Assembly (NCBI GenBank): GCA_951799425.1
Contig: OX637398.1
Span: 16,402,270-16,466,269, forward strand
Direction: 5' to 3'
From: Ilex aquifolium
Lineage: Eukaryota > Streptophyta > Magnoliopsida > Aquifoliales > Aquifoliaceae
DNA length: 64,000 nucleotides
The number at the start of each line of letters is the position of its first letter. Positions within the stretch are counted from its first letter, which is position 1. Position numbers and translations under genes: made by a program. A model generated the notes under the pieces. The model was given only the letters and a program-made list of their open reading frames with translations. It searched no databases and was not told the origin of the DNA. Shown here in pieces: positions 1 through 17,147 of this stretch.

Positions 1-2704
1 AACATTTTGGCTCCAAATTGACCTTGTTTCCTTCCAAATCATCTTGTTTCCTTCTAAACGATCATCCCTATAAAATAACATCAAAACACAAAAAAAAAAT
101 AAAAAGGAACATAAAATAATTGAAAACTTGCAATTTCATCAAACCGAAAGTACTCAATTCGTAGGTATAAATCTCACTCATCATTCACCAAGGGAGAGAG
201 CTATGTTTTTATTTATTGTGCGAAAATCACCTCGCACAAATTTGATTGTGGTCCTTGTCGGCAGTGGAGTGATTGAGGTGATGGAAATAGGGTGGTTGGT
301 TTATTGGGTTGGGGGGGAGAAGAGGGGGTGATAGATCATTGAAGAAGATGAAGGTAATATGAATTTTTTTTTTTTTGTTTTTACATTGAGGGTTAATGGA
401 GTCATCTATTCATTTCAGCCCAAAAACTTAAGGGGGTGAAGTGCCTATTGAAAAAACACAAGGAGGTAAAGTGCAACTGGCCCAAACCACAACAGAGTAA
501 AAAAGAATTTGAAACCATTACCAGCCACCAAACTACCAAACATAAAATCAAAAATATGAAAAAGAGACCAAGTCTACCCCAAATACACCAACCATTACCG
601 AGCACCATCACTACTACAAATGGAGCACCACAACAAACACCAAAGCTCCGATTCAACTGGTTCCTCACCCAACCCCCAAATAGAGATCCAATTCCACCTA
701 AACTTCATTTTGCTTCCATCAAAATCTGAAGCGCAGTTATGCACGAACTCTGATCCTACAAAGACCTCTAATATAATTCCAACGACGAGGAGAAAATGTG
801 TGCATAATAGTTAACCTATTCTTCTTATTGGATAGCATTTTATGCCAGCATACCCAATAGTTAACCTCTTTGTTGTTGAGTTTTGATTGATGAATTGTGA
901 TGATGATATTAAAAATACCTACAAAAACCCCAATTATGATGTTGGACAAGGATTTGCTGCTAGAGTGGAACAAAAAAATTGGTGATTTGTATGAGGGTCG
1001 TGTCATTTTGTCACGATTTATCTATCGTTAGCTCATGAGACCCGACCATTGAAGAAGATTTGTGAATTGAGTACGAACCTCTTAGCTCATGATTTATGTG
1101 AAAAATTGGCAATAGAATAGGAATTTATGGTAGCACATGAATTATAAGGATGCTACTGCTACCCATTTGAGCTGTGACTTGTTAGGATCAGATTGGGATC
1201 AATGAAGAATTAGTCCTTCTTCAAAGAGAGAAGGGAAACAATGAAATGGTATGTTTGACCTCTACTATACCATGCATAATGATGTGGAGTTAAGCATTAT
1301 CCAACTGAACTAGACAACAATAAGAAATGTTATCTAATAATTGTCATTATAGTTGTCTGTATTAATAATAAAAATATAGGAAATGCGTTCAGTTTTCACA
1401 CATTGGTGTTCATACTGGATTTGCTATAACAAAAAAAAAAAAGAAAAAAAAAAAGAAAGGGATTTAAGAAGTCTAATATGTTTTATGACAGTGACAACAT
1501 CTATGTTTTTGTGGCAAGCCCAATGGTTGGTTCAAGCTATCGGAATAGTTTATTATGTTGCTCAGAGTTATAAACAAAGGATGGGATTACTAAATAGAAG
1601 AATTCACCATCTTTGTATTTGCTAGATTACCTATATACTTTTTTGTATCCCGTGAATTTTTTGTATATAATTACAATATTTGCTAGGTATGCCTTTGTAA
1701 ACAGTTAGATATCTTTCTTTTTTCAATGTATTCTCACTTACCCAAAAAGAAACGAAAGAATAAAAGAGAAAGTGGATTTATTGTCCAGACAATTTCTGAC
1801 AAGGGGAGGAAATGTGGAACCTTATGAATTACACCTTTCATTCCCATCTTGCTAAAAGAAATCAAGTATAGAGAGAGGAGAGAAACTATAGAGTAGACAC
1901 AATTACTATCTAAAGAAGGACTCATAAAATTTTACTAACCACACTTCACATCCTAACCTATGTGGGACAAAGCCCACATGGGGTCTCTAGGAAAGGGAGA
2001 TTACTAACGAACTTCTCCAGCTAAAAAGCCCATTCGAGGCATGTCAAACATATCTTTTATCTTTTGATTTTGGTAAGCCAAATATATCTTTTATCAATGG
2101 AAGGAAATAAGGAGATAAGGAAAAATCACGCACATATGGAAAGGATGAGAAGTTAGTCTCAAAGATGGGATCTACAAGTCTACACCATCTAACTAGCAAA
2201 AATTTGGAATCATATTAATCACACCTTTTACTTTTACTTAGTCGTTGTGGGATAAAAACCATAGGAGTACTCCACGAGAGAGATGACTTTTTTCTTTCCT
2301 TTAGGAAGTAAGCACACAGAGAGAAATGAAACATTAATAAAGAGTAGGAAGGTGAGTCTCAAAAGCAAGCCTCAACATTTAGTTGGAAGTAATGGGAGCC
2401 AGGAATTTATGTGTGGGTGGGCATAAACTACAAGTTTTAATTTTTGGTTTCCCACATAATAAAGTAAATGACACAATTATTTTTTTAAAATCTTATATAA
2501 TACCTAAAATTTCATTAACAAAAGGTCATAAGCCGATATACATGGGATATAAAAATAAAAAAATTTACATTTTTTTTAATTATAACACTTTACAAAAAAA
2601 TGAGGTTGACTATAGTCATTTACAGTTGACCTCGACGGAATTTCATAATTTGAAAGTATTGCGTGATAGCTTCATTATTAATATAATCGAAAATGTCATT
2701 CTCT
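1..2704. other. AT-rich intergenic stretch, no gene seen
   Basis: I see no convincing gene here. The open frames (for example around 436-729 and 2383-2736) are short, use biased low-complexity residues and match no family I know. There are poly-A/poly-T runs (about 88-102, 365-380, 1429-1456). The sequence is probably old repeat debris. Confidence 0.5.
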
Positions 2705-4260
2705 ATGTACACAATCAAGTTACTGCCATACATTGATCACTCATTTGATTACGTAATCGATTTTTCACAATCTTCATAGTCAAAAATGTTCTCTCTACTA
2801 CGACAGTCTCAACTGGCAAGATCAAGGCCAAACTCACAAGCAAATAGACCAATGGATATACCACGCCTTCTTCTTTTTTGTCTCAGTCATTTTTTGAACA
2901 AGATTCGTAATCCCTAAAAGATTTGAAAATTCAATACTAGACCGCATATCAATGACATAACTATCAAACTAATAAAGAAAGTATCATGAGCTCTAGTGAA
3001 GAAAATTCTTTCGGATAAAAGTGGGCGAGACAAACTAATTTCTCATTTTCAAAAGTAAAGAAGGAATCAAAAGGACTTAAACATGCAACACAAATAAGCA
3101 AATTAGTGTTTGACTTAATAAAGTGGTTATGTAGGTCTTGAAGTTGCATATCTATGACAGTATAAAATAACTCGACTCAATACTAATGCAAGTTTGTCGT
3201 TTTTTAGTACGTCTTGGCCTTCCTCAAGCTTTAAAGATATCGTCCATATCTAGAATAACTATCTCATGTTTTTCACAAAAGGATAAGGCATCATTAGGAA
3301 AACAACTTCAACCAATTTCCTTCATCATTTCAAGTCGTTTTTTGGATGCTTGGACTAATGTCATGACATTTACGATTTCTTGATCTTTTCTTTGTAATAT
3401 CTGTGACAACTCATTTGTGATTCCCAATATGATTCTCATCAAATGAAGAATTGAATATAAATTCAAAAAATTGAATCAAGTCCAAAAGAATATCTGTTTG
3501 CCCTCTCTGTTTTGCATTTATACTATCCTTTGAAACCATATCAAGCACATCGATCACTGTTAAGAGCATATCAATCAATCTTATCAGATAATTATAATGT
3601 GAACCTTAACATGTATCATAAGCACATTTAAGATTAATTTATTGATTTGGGCCTCGCCCACTTGGAAGCTACTTGTTTGTTGAGTAATTCAATAACTTTA
3701 GTCAATTGCTTTTCCCTAAGAATATCTCGCCGTTTACATGAGGCTCCCACAATATTCACAACAATAGAACCAAGTTGAAGAAAGTTGCGATTTGATTATG
3801 ATTCTTTTCCATGATCACAAGAGCTAATTCTAATTGATGAGAAAAACAATGGACATAATATGCATATTCATTCTCCTTCATTATAAGCATCTTGAGACCA
3901 TCGAACTCACCTCACATATTACTAGCTTCATCATAACCTAGCTCACGCAATTTTGACAAGCTTAACCTATGTCTAGTAAATAAGTCTTCTACTGTTGCAT
4001 TAAATGATAAAACAAGTGTATTAGTAACATGTTCAAAACCTAAAAGGTGCTCAACTACATGTCCCTTCTTGTCACAAATCCCAATGCAATAGTCATTTTC
4101 TCTTTTATTGATATGTCACGTGATTCATCAATAAAAACAAAAAAAAGTATTGACTTGATCTTAATCGTACACTCAAGTATAAGTGGTCAAGTTGTAATAT
4201 TACTCGGTGAAATCCGATGTCGATTCCTCAGGGAGTTATCTGTTGGAAACTTGATATAAA
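2705..4260 (-). pseudogene. Decayed hAT-type transposase (TTF/ZMYM1-like)
   Basis: Read on the minus strand, broken frames match the plant hAT transposase family often annotated as zinc finger MYM-type protein 1-like. From about 4160 downwards there is an FIDESRDISIKE segment (RNase H-like fold start), then GHVVEHLLGFEHV, LSKLRELGYDEASNM followed by a stop, and AYYVHCFSHQLELAL near 3850. Further down come KHEIVILDMDDIF and GRPRR (near 3250), FYPKEFSSLEL (near 3000), and a dimerisation-domain-like part with VIDMRSSIEF and VVVERTF (near 2960-2760). Several stops and at least one frameshift interrupt it, and I found no N-terminal zinc finger. It is a dead transposon remnant; its element ends were not identified. 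Confidence 0.75.
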
Positions 4261-5130
4261 AAAAAAAGTGAAATTGTCGTGTGCGTAGTGTGCATTACAA
4301 CAACTTGTGGTGTGAGCTTAAAACTGATAAATAAACACTTAAAATAAACTTTGGAAACAACAAATGAAAAAATTGGTACTCTTAGTTAGGGGATCCAACA
4401 TGCATTCTAATGCTTGAGATTATGAATATGCCACCTTACAAAAAAAAAACCCCGTGTTAATGGAAAGTTAATCGGTGGGTTCGATGTATAAGTTGAACCA
4501 TATCACAACAACTGTTTATGTTAGTTGGAAGATCTATGCACCATACAACAACCAAATAACTCTAGTAAACCCGAAGGTGGACCATTCAAAAGGTTTATTA
4601 TGGTTATTTGATTGGCAGGTCTATGATTCAATGAAGATGGAGTTTCGATTTATGCATTGAATCAAAAGCATTGGTTATGACAAGACTTACCTCGTCTATA
4701 ACCAATCTCCTGACTGTTACATAAATTCCAACAACATGCATCATTGTATCACACTTGAAGTACATAATAAAGTATAGATGGAATGGAAATAAACAATAAG
4801 TCTCGCTCGATACTCGTAACCATGAGCATAACTTAAGTTATAGTAATACAATATATTGAACATAAATGTAAACCATCCATCATTTAAGGGAGGTATAACA
4901 TTAAAGCATAAATTAAATATCGACACTTTCATTACTCAAACAATGTTGCACATGACTTCACCCTTCACTAAAGAGTAAAAGAAAGACTACTCATTCTTCA
5001 TTGTTATAGACGAGCAAGAAGAGTAAGAAAATTGCATTCCTCCTCGTGACGTAAATACAAAGCAAGCGTAAAGAATCCTTCTCCAATGAATAGTTGAAAT
5101 ACCCCCACTCTTCACTTACAAAACTAGGGT
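4261..5130. other. AT-rich intergenic stretch
   Basis: I see no gene. It lies between the hAT transposase remnant and the solo LTR starting at 5131, and may be further hAT-element or LTR debris. Confidence 0.4.
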
Positions 5131-7597
5131 TATAACACCCCAACCCGGGGTACAATATCTGTAAAATCCTTGCTTTTTTTTTCATCCACCTCGCTTTATA
5201 TAAATATAAGCATATATAAAAAAATTCATCAAACCCCTTAGTGGTATGGCTTGTCATGAGCCCTGCTCATTTACTGATCGTAATTTGATCTTAAGAATAT
5301 GATATATAAAAATACAATTTAAATTTAAAGGACATATAAACATGACCCCCCATGATGATATCCCAATCGACCATCTAGACTCGGCAGTGGACTCCTCACG
5401 TTTTACGGTTTTTCCTGAAAAGTCATTAAGACCATTAGTAAGAGCAAATATATAATTAATATTTATGAGCACAACAAATGATAAAGGAAACTTTATTTAT
5501 TTAGGAACAACCTTAACCACGCATTAGATACTTACTTTCAAATTACACTTCACCTCATACACATTTATTTACATCGCATAGACATAACCTGTATATACCA
5601 CATCGCCAAATATACAGCACATCTATTTACTTCCACATAATTAAATTATTCCACATAATAAATATCCCATATGCACACAAACTAATCACCTTGTAAACAA
5701 CAGCTGCCACACAGGATATTTAGGCGAGCAAATTCTTGCGCCACACATGCCACATATATCGCAAGTTTGTATCACCTCATAGATATCATTCGTCATTAGG
5801 ACAACCCAAACCACATTAATTATTTATGTCCTTCAGACGACCCACATTATAGAGTTTTTGATCACGTTACTTAGACGACTCCAACACATAATCAAATCCG
5901 GTCACATAGACGATTCAAGCCATATAAATAATTCATGTTACTTAGATGATCCAACTCACATAATCCTCTCTCGTCACTTAAACGACTCTCATAACACTAC
6001 TGTGTATCTCCGCTCAATTAATTATTCCCAACAATAATCATAGCAAAAATATATGTTTAAAAGTCTAATAAATTATCACAAAAAACTTGTAGGGTGGTGC
6101 ACCTACCTTGCGGAAAATTCTATCGCATAAATGACTCCTCCACCGGAGCTTTTGGGCAACGTTCTTTGTAGTGCTCGTCCTCGAACCTAACACCCAATAT
6201 TCACAATCTCATTTGAGTATTAATAAATAGTACCACTTTTACTCGATTTGGTTTACTTGAATTAAGTTTCGTAATTTAATCATGTCATTTTCAATAACTC
6301 ATCCACACCTAATACTATTAATTACTCGAATCGATTAAACTAGTAGCTACGATCAATTTGAGTCACTTGAAAATAATATATTCATAGCCAATGAAATTAC
6401 CAGCTCGAATCCATTACATCCGAGGTAAACTTTTCTCATAAAATTATAGTAACCCAAAATATACTTGAATCTACATAATTTCCCATAAAATCATAAGATT
6501 GCATGTTTTCTTATAATTACTCAGATCCATGAAATTCATGAAAAAGCAAGAACAATTCATGAAACTACAATCTTTCTTTACCAAAATTCAACCAACATAC
6601 AACAATTCCACTCATCTATTTTTCATACAATAACTCTAACTTAATTCATATACCCACATAAATATCAAGGTGAATCCTTCATGTATTAAATTAAAACTCA
6701 TACTAAACATCATGCATATATATATACACAATCCAAACACATACCAAATACCATACTTTAAATACATGCAACACTCAAAATGTATATATTAGAGTTGGAT
6801 TTCTACATTTTAGAAGAAATAAATGGATCACAATTCTTACATTTGCACCCACACTTTTTCTTTTCTTTTCTTTCTTTCCTTCTTCTTCCCTTGGTTTCTT
6901 CTTCTTTCCTTTTTGGTTCTTGTTCTTGCCGAAATCTTCTAGCAAGACTCTTGTTTTGTCTTTTTTTTTTGCATGCAAGACATGCCTTGCATGTCTTCCT
7001 AAGTGGAATCTTTCATCATTGCCACTTATTTTATATATATATATATAAACCATTAAATTCGTATTTCAGACCCCTAATCACTCCTTGTACGTACTACCAC
7101 ATTTTATTTTTATAGTAATAAATTGATGTCACACGCTTGTCACCCGATTAATTCCACATGAGTTAGCGTACATAAAATAATAAAGTCATATCACATGTCA
7201 ATGTTCGCATTTAACTTTTCACACTTCAAATAAAATAATTCCCCCTATAATCATTATTTATAAAATTATCTCTGACTATTAAAATATTCATCGTTTAGGT
7301 TCAGGTCTCATATCATTATTCGTAATTAAATATTGATTGCCAATTTTACGCATGCATGTCACATGTTAATATGCTTATTACAAATATTATATGTTTGTCA
7401 TGCGCGTTTGGGTCTTATAATTTTTCACTCCTTAGGAATTTCGTTATCGAAATTTGACTTACCAATCTGAAACAAATGAAGATATTTTTTTGTGTTTTCA
7501 ACTATTTCAATTTTAAATCTAAATGACTAAAATAAGTATTCACATCTAAACCCTTGACACAAAATAAAATGCCTAATTAGTTTTCTCGGGTCTCACA
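5131..7597 (-). mobile_element. Solo LTR, gypsy-type, minus orientation
   Basis: On the minus strand the element begins TGTGAGACCCGAG (near 7597) and ends with a GGGTTGGGGTGTTATA block (near 5131), matching the TGTGA...TGTCACA style of large plant gypsy LTRs. The flanking 5-mers AGGGT (5126-5130) and ATGGT (7598-7602) agree at four of five positions, as an old 5-bp target duplication would. No gag, pol or primer-binding site lies inside, so I read it as a solo LTR of about 2.47 kb. Inside, at about 5820-6000, an ACTTAGACGAC-like motif recurs in degenerate form. Confidence 0.55.
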
Positions 7598-9830
7598 ATG
7601 GTAAAAAAGTTAGAGAGGTTCAACCCTCCAAGTAGAAATGAAGAATAAGAAATGTAGAACAAGAGATTTGTCTTTGGAGTGTTTAGGGTAAGGTAATTTC
7701 CTCCTAGAATCTTGCCTTTCGGAAGTGGAAAAAACTTGTTGAAAATGATCCCAAGCATGCCTATTTATAGGCCTTCCAAGCTGGTTAAGATGGTTTAAGA
7801 GGAAGCTAACCAATGAGAGGCTTTGTTGCATCAATGGACCAATGGGAGAAGACTTTGAAATTGAGGCAGTTAAAGGTACCGTCCGGACGGTGCTATTTCT
7901 CTGAAAATCCTTCTTGAAGCATGACTTTGTTGACTTTAGGCACCATTGGGATGGTGGTTGTACCATCCGGACGCCAACAAATTGTTGGTTTTCCTCCTTT
8001 GTTTTCTTTTTTGCACTTTAACCTTTCAATTCTTCATAATTGCATACAAAACCCTACAAAAAGAAAGTTTTCACACATTAGGCATAATACTATTTAAATA
8101 AAATATTTTAGATCAATTAACACATACAATTAACCCTAAACCCTAATTCATTTTCACACTTTCTAGGGTTAATCACACCCCGAATCAAACATTACTAGTC
8201 CTTAGTAATATAAACAAATAAAACACTCAACCACTTTCGTAGGTTTCACGATTCTATTTAGCCCATGCAACAAGCCTTTAAACCACTAGGTGATTTCTAG
8301 TAGACGAGTTGTGTCTCGCGAAGGTTTATAGTGAATGTATCTATAAACTTCAATAGTTAAGATAAAATAACCTAGACTTTTCACACATAAGATTAAATCA
8401 TTATTCTATCCTTTCTTTAAGAATATTCCCCCTTCCTTATCACTGTAAAAGTAACACACACCATTTGTAACACTATTCATTGCATTTTCATTAAAAATTT
8501 GTGTGTGTGGATTTTTTCCAATTCGAAAATACTTTAAGAAATATCACAGCCCTCCGCTAAGCTGTACAACATTTATCTTTGAAATCAATCACTTCCTAGA
8601 AATCACTCAGCAAAGAACACACTCAAGTTTTAATGACTATCACTCAAAAATTACATGTGATAAGAATATTGTAAACAAAGCAAAGTAATGACACATGTAA
8701 TATTCTAAAAGAATGTTATTTGAATAAAAAATGGAATTTGACATAATCTCATAAAAGAATATTAACACTATATCAAATAACATTATCAACACTCTCCCTT
8801 GTAACGAATGATTGAGAATAATACATATGCATGACTTTTGGAATCAAAAATGACTTTATTAGGGTTATAATGTGGTCAAGGGTGTTGGGTTTAAGAAATG
8901 ACGTCTAAGGGATTCAAAAGCTATCCTTTTCATTTTTGTAAGCACACATCTCCCGCTAAATTCCAAACTTTACACAAGCAACACCATTTTTCTCCATTTT
9001 TATTTTTTTCAATCTCGGGCTTTCAACTACTTGTTTTTCCCTTCTTTTCATTGCAAAACTTTCTTTTGCATTCTTTCTTTCATTCTTTCCCAAATATTTT
9101 TTCTTTTTTTCACTTTTCCATTTCTTTTTACATCATATTTCTCCACTTTTCTTTCTCCGTATAATGCTTCTTTAAGAGAGGGTGCAAGAAAATTAGATAG
9201 CTAGGGTTGGATAAATATTTTTTTCTTGGCTCAATCAAAATATGGGTTAAAGAAAATTTGTTTTACTTAAACTCAATCATGGCTTACTACGGGTCTAATT
9301 TTGCAAAAGAAATGGACATGACTCAAAATAAAATTACAAATGACCTAAGATAATTTTCTAGAATACGTGCACCTGCATAATTCTCATAAGAATTTCAAAG
9401 GAGAATGCTAACATGTCACTTAATCAATTTTAATCAAAACAAGATTAATGAGATTATTTAAAAAAATATTACGCTAAACTGAAATCCGTACTTGAGTAAG
9501 CGTTTAAAATTCTCCAAAGATGATAGGCTCAAAAATTGGATTCGGGTTTTACATCTCCACTATGCATGTAAGTTTTACAAAGGATCATGTTATTTCAAAA
9601 AAAATTCCAAAATAGGAAATCATTACGTGCACAAAATAGTAAGTTTTCCATGAAAATATAAAAACAATACACAAATAGAGTATAAAATTCCCTTGTAATT
9701 CGGTTAGGGTTATACTTGCAAGTAGACAGAATGACAATATAATCCTACCATGAATTATATGAACTATTCATCTTAACATATCAAGTAACAAAACAATACT
9801 ATGTCAACATAAACTAATTAAACTAACTGA
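7598..9830 (-). repeat. Probable noncoding LTR-retrotransposon debris
   Basis: No coding sequence is recognisable. On the minus strand there is a strong TATA-like CCTATAAATAGG block (about 7769-7780), 170 bp inward from the neighbouring solo LTR, and a perfect ACCGTCCGGACGGT palindrome near 7878. Its composition resembles noncoding parts of large plant LTR elements. It may belong with the decayed retroelement ORF at 9960-10930 on the same strand. Family and borders are uncertain. Confidence 0.35.
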
Positions 9831-9959
9831 AATTAAACTAACATAAAGAACATAAAACCAAATTCCCAAAAACAACATCCAAAGTATTTAAAACAGTGCA
9901 TAAAAGTAAATAGTCTAAGAAAGGATGAGAGAGAGGAGTAAAAATAGATCCAAGAGAAC

Positions 9960-10930
9960 TTCAGTTGGATATGCTGACGATGATGGGCTACCACCGTATC
10001 CTCTCCTAAGTCGCTCATGATCAAACTAGATTTCCTCGTACTGGGGCATTTTTTGGTCAAACTGGATCATCCTCGTCTCAATCAAGACCCAACAAAATTT
10101 GTCTGTCAATCCATATCTATCGGAATATAGGGCTGCTCCTGCTGCTACTATTACTCTTTTGGTGGCTGAAAATCTGCTCCTTCTTGGAATGGGTTTGCTA
10201 GTGGCACGGGTGGTGCATCCTATTTCGCTTCTACCTGTATATTCTATGACTCTTTTTCAATGAGGTCTTGTCCATAGATATCAGACTCTCCACAGTAGGT
10301 CATGATGGATCTGATATCACTCATTTGTGTCTATACAATTCAAAAACAAAAAAGCAAAAGATAGTGGGGGCTTCTTATTTTTCATTGTCAAGACCATCTA
10401 ATCCATTATTAGGGTAGGTAGGTCAATGATGTGTCACATTTCCAAGGAATACAAAAAATGTGTTTTCTCAGTATAAATTTGGTTTTTTTGAGACTGGAGT
10501 AGCAAATTATTAACAGTGATCAAATTTAGGATCCGATACTTATCAGTCAAGTTACCATGTTTAATATACTTATTTGGTCTACCCCAGACATAGTCCGGAT
10601 TTCCAATTAATTCAATTCCAACAATAGACATACAAGACAAAGGATTAAGAGGGTATTGAGCATCAAGGTGTCTCCTTGTAGGTTTCAATTGATCAACAAT
10701 GGTACACACCGTAACTTGAAATTTAATCCCTCTAACATATGCAAATAAACTCATTGGTCCAATAACTTTAACATTACTATAAAATTCTCGCACTAAACAT
10801 TCATATGCAATACTCATAGTTTTCATGTAATCCAACCAACCCCGAGCCAGTAAATTTTGCCTTACCCCAATATACTCAAAATCCTCATAAATAACTGATC
10901 TTTCAGCAATGATAATTTTAGATGAAAAGT
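9960..10930 (-). pseudogene. Decayed retroelement ORF of the 'putative plant transposon protein' type
   Basis: The minus strand carries a frame of about 165 residues (10930 down to 10434) with segments EDFEYIGVRQNLLARGW, VREFYSNVKVIG, FAYVRGIKFQVT, NPDYVWGRPNKYIKHGN and DKYRILNLITVNNLLLQS. This layout (surface peptide, VRG block, late 'YKILN' block) resembles the uncharacterised extra ORF found in many large plant LTR retrotransposons. Below a stop at 10434, traces continue with a Q/P-rich tail (near 10200) broken by stops. It is not a host gene, and its molecular role is unknown. Recognition is from memory only. Confidence 0.5.
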
Positions 10931-11143
10931 GGCGATCATACCAAATTTGTTGCTCTATATTTTCTTGGTGAGAGCTTAATTGTTGATTCCGCTTTCAAAA
11001 ACTGCAATGAACCGATAAATAAATTAAAAAGTGTAATAGATCAATATTTTTGTTTAGAAATGACACGTATTTTGATAATAGATTCCAAATTTCCTTTAAA
11101 TACTAATAGCAACTGAATTTTAGGTGGTGCGTCTTCAAAGCCC

Positions 11144-11379
11144 AGGCCCATTTCTACCCAATCGCAATGATGGGCCATGACCCTGGCTAGACTCATTTTC
11201 AGTGCTCATGACGAGGGCACAACCATTCTCTGGTCTTCCGGTACACACTCTATAATTCCCTTCGTACTATATAATGCCTCAACCTCCCTTCGAAAACCCT
11301 AATCTCCTAACTAGTCACCTGAGCCAGAGCAAGAGCATTTCTGCTACATCTTCGAGGCCTCTTCGCCGTTCAATCGACG
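11144..11379 (+). promoter_or_regulatory. eS6 promoter and 5' UTR (site II motifs, TATA, telo-box)
   Basis: Upstream of the eS6 start codon are two site II-type motifs, GGCCCA (11145-11150, reverse) and TGGGCC (11171-11176), a TATATAA box (11268-11274) and a telo-box AAACCCTAA (11294-11302). Site II plus telo-box is the standard arrangement in plant ribosomal protein genes, where TCP-type factors and telo-box binding proteins drive expression in growing cells. The transcription start is probably about 30 bp after the TATA box, giving a short 5' UTR. Confidence 0.7.
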
Positions 11380-13598
<2,219 letters not shown>

Positions 13599-15313
13599 GT
13601 CTCTCTGATAGAGTCCTTGTTTGTGGATTTTTCATGGAGTTATTGCTTGGTAGCATTATGGGATGAGTTGAGGTAATTTTGACTGTTATTGAGATGAGAC
13701 TAGTTCATTTGACTGCCTACTGAGTACTTCTGTTCTGCTTATAAGATTTTGAGATTTTTTTGTTTTGATGAGATCGAATATGGATCTGTTACTTCATTTG
13801 GCATATCTTTGGGCAATATTTGTTGATTGAGTTATTAGATTACCTCTTCTCCCTGTGCGCATGTGTGTGTGTGTTTTCACATGCTTGTGTGTGTGCAGGT
13901 GCGGCATGTTTGCAAGTGGGAATGCAAGCATTCTATTTGAGATTTTTGAAAATTTGATCTCCTCGTGACCGTGTAGTGTATTTGCTGCACATTTTGGTTG
14001 ATTACTTTTATATATTGCTCAAGTCAAAGCGATAAGTTGGTCAAATGCCTTTGGAATAGGATATGTTACTCTGCATCAAGTTTCAAATAGGCCTGTAACC
14101 ATGTGATTTGGGTAAATATATTTTCATTGATACTTCTAAATTCTAATTAAAGCATTTTGATATAGAACTTTGAGAAATATATCCATTCTAGTGAGGTAGC
14201 GGCAAAATCAAGTTGAACATGGGAACTTATCATGGCTGATTGGTGTATTCTTTGGTTCAGTGGTGCTGTGCTTGATTGAGCCGATACGAGCCTTTGGCTT
14301 GAGAAGCCCTGGAGCTTTGGGTAAAAAAATAGTGGCCAAGTTTCTGCGATCATTGCCTGCCTGAGCTTCAGCCTCTTTTCAATTTTTTGCTTGCATGGCA
14401 TGGCAGGGTATGAAAGAGCAAATATTTTATGATGACCATGCATGCTTATTGCTCTTTGCATATTGTATGGGCTTTGACCTTAGATGCTTTGGCTGCACCT
14501 ATGTCATGTCCTGTTGTGGGGTGTCATTCACCATCGCATGACGTGGTTTGGGGCTATGCACTTAACTATGGATATATCGCATCCAGTCAGCATGTTTTTG
14601 GTTTTACGTAGTGATTTGGGCACCTCTCTCTGTTTTGCCCCCTCTCCAGGGCCAAGAGTTGAGTTCTCTGAAAGTAGAATGTGCACATAATTTGTCTATA
14701 CTCATTTTGTGCTTAAAACGTCTAGAACAGCACATCAATTTTACGTCATATATTTGGATGCGTCGATCAAACCAGATTTCATAATGATGGGAGTTTTTTG
14801 CACTGGACTGCCCTTTGTGTCTTGATTAGACATTGCTTCTCATCCAAGGTCTAATATAAGTAAGCAAGCAGCTCATGAGTCAGGATTGTTGGATTTTGGG
14901 TAATGTTAGCCTGTTTGTTTAAGTGACTGAGCTTCCGGTGCCCGATTGGATGCCTTATCTATTTCCCTGAGGCTCCCACGCTTCTGACTTGGAAAGTATA
15001 AAGGGAGAAAACAAATTGCTTGCCAAGCAAAAGAAATCTATTCTCTTTCCCTAGATCGGGAGAAGAGCAATTAACTTCTGTTCCACTGCTTTGCAAATTC
15101 TTCCACCATGCCGGTTCAAGTATTGTTCCATGAATATTTTTCAGTTTGCTTTAAGAAGTGACATAGCCGAGAGGCTTAACAAGCATTAGATACATTTCCA
15201 CTAGTGGGGTAGAAGGTGACGACCTAATGAATCCACTATGAAGGTGGTCGTGAATATCCTATGTTTGAACAAAGTTGATAGCATCCTTTTTTTTATCATC
15301 CTGTCTCCTATAT
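13599..15313. other. 3' UTR of eS6 and intergenic stretch
   Basis: The eS6 3' UTR probably occupies the first few hundred bases. A GT-rich microsatellite lies at about 13860-13898. No further gene is recognisable; the open frames around 14147-14690 lack family resemblance and show no exon-like borders. Confidence 0.45.
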
Positions 15314-15471
15314 GGCGACAACTGGGCAAAAAGAGGAAAGAGAGTGATGGGATTTCTCTTGCTTTTGGCATAGCGGATCCTTAGTGGGAGGCTCGGACAA
15401 TGGGCTATTAGCTCAGTGGTAGTGCACACTCTCGCCCTTGATAATTGCTTTGTTCTGCCTGGGTGGTTCTC
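15314..15471 (+). pseudogene. Nuclear plastid DNA fragment with 5' half of trnI-GAU
   Basis: The stretch matches the plastid rrn16-trnI spacer and the start of trnI-GAU as I remember them: CTTTTGGCATAGCGG, then GTGGGAGGCTCG, then GGGCTATTAGCTCAGTGGTA (from 15402), an anticodon loop with TTGATAATTGC (GAT at 15440-15442), and GCCTGGG near 15460. The D-arm to anticodon spacing carries an indel. The tRNA stops where the plastid group II intron would begin, so no 3' half or acceptor stem is present. It is a nuclear plastid insertion and not a working tRNA. Confidence 0.75.
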
Positions 15472-15672
15472 TTTTATGTATTCAATCTCTAATAGGGGGA
15501 AAAAAAGAAGTAAAAAAGGATTCCTTGTTCTTCTGTGTACCCTTTGTTTATTTAGTTTCTGTAAGTTGTTTCCAATGCTTTCAAGAAGATAAAGTTTCCA
15601 AAAAAGCTCCACAGCCTGCAGATGGAAGAGAGCAAATGACTAATTCAAAGCAGTACATGGTAATTGTTAACA

Positions 15673-17147
<1,475 letters not shown>

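Noticed and set aside
436-814. Overlapping open frames of 97 and 64 residues
   Set aside because: Asn/Gln/Pro/Thr-rich, overlapping in several frames, no splice-site pattern and no recognisable family.
6775-7115. Open frames on both strands with Lys- or Phe/Leu-rich products
   Set aside because: They overlap a CTTTT-rich tract within the putative solo LTR.
15402-15471. A functional tRNA-Ile gene
   Set aside because: Only the 5' half is present, there is an indel in the D-arm to anticodon region, and the 3' half and acceptor stem are missing.
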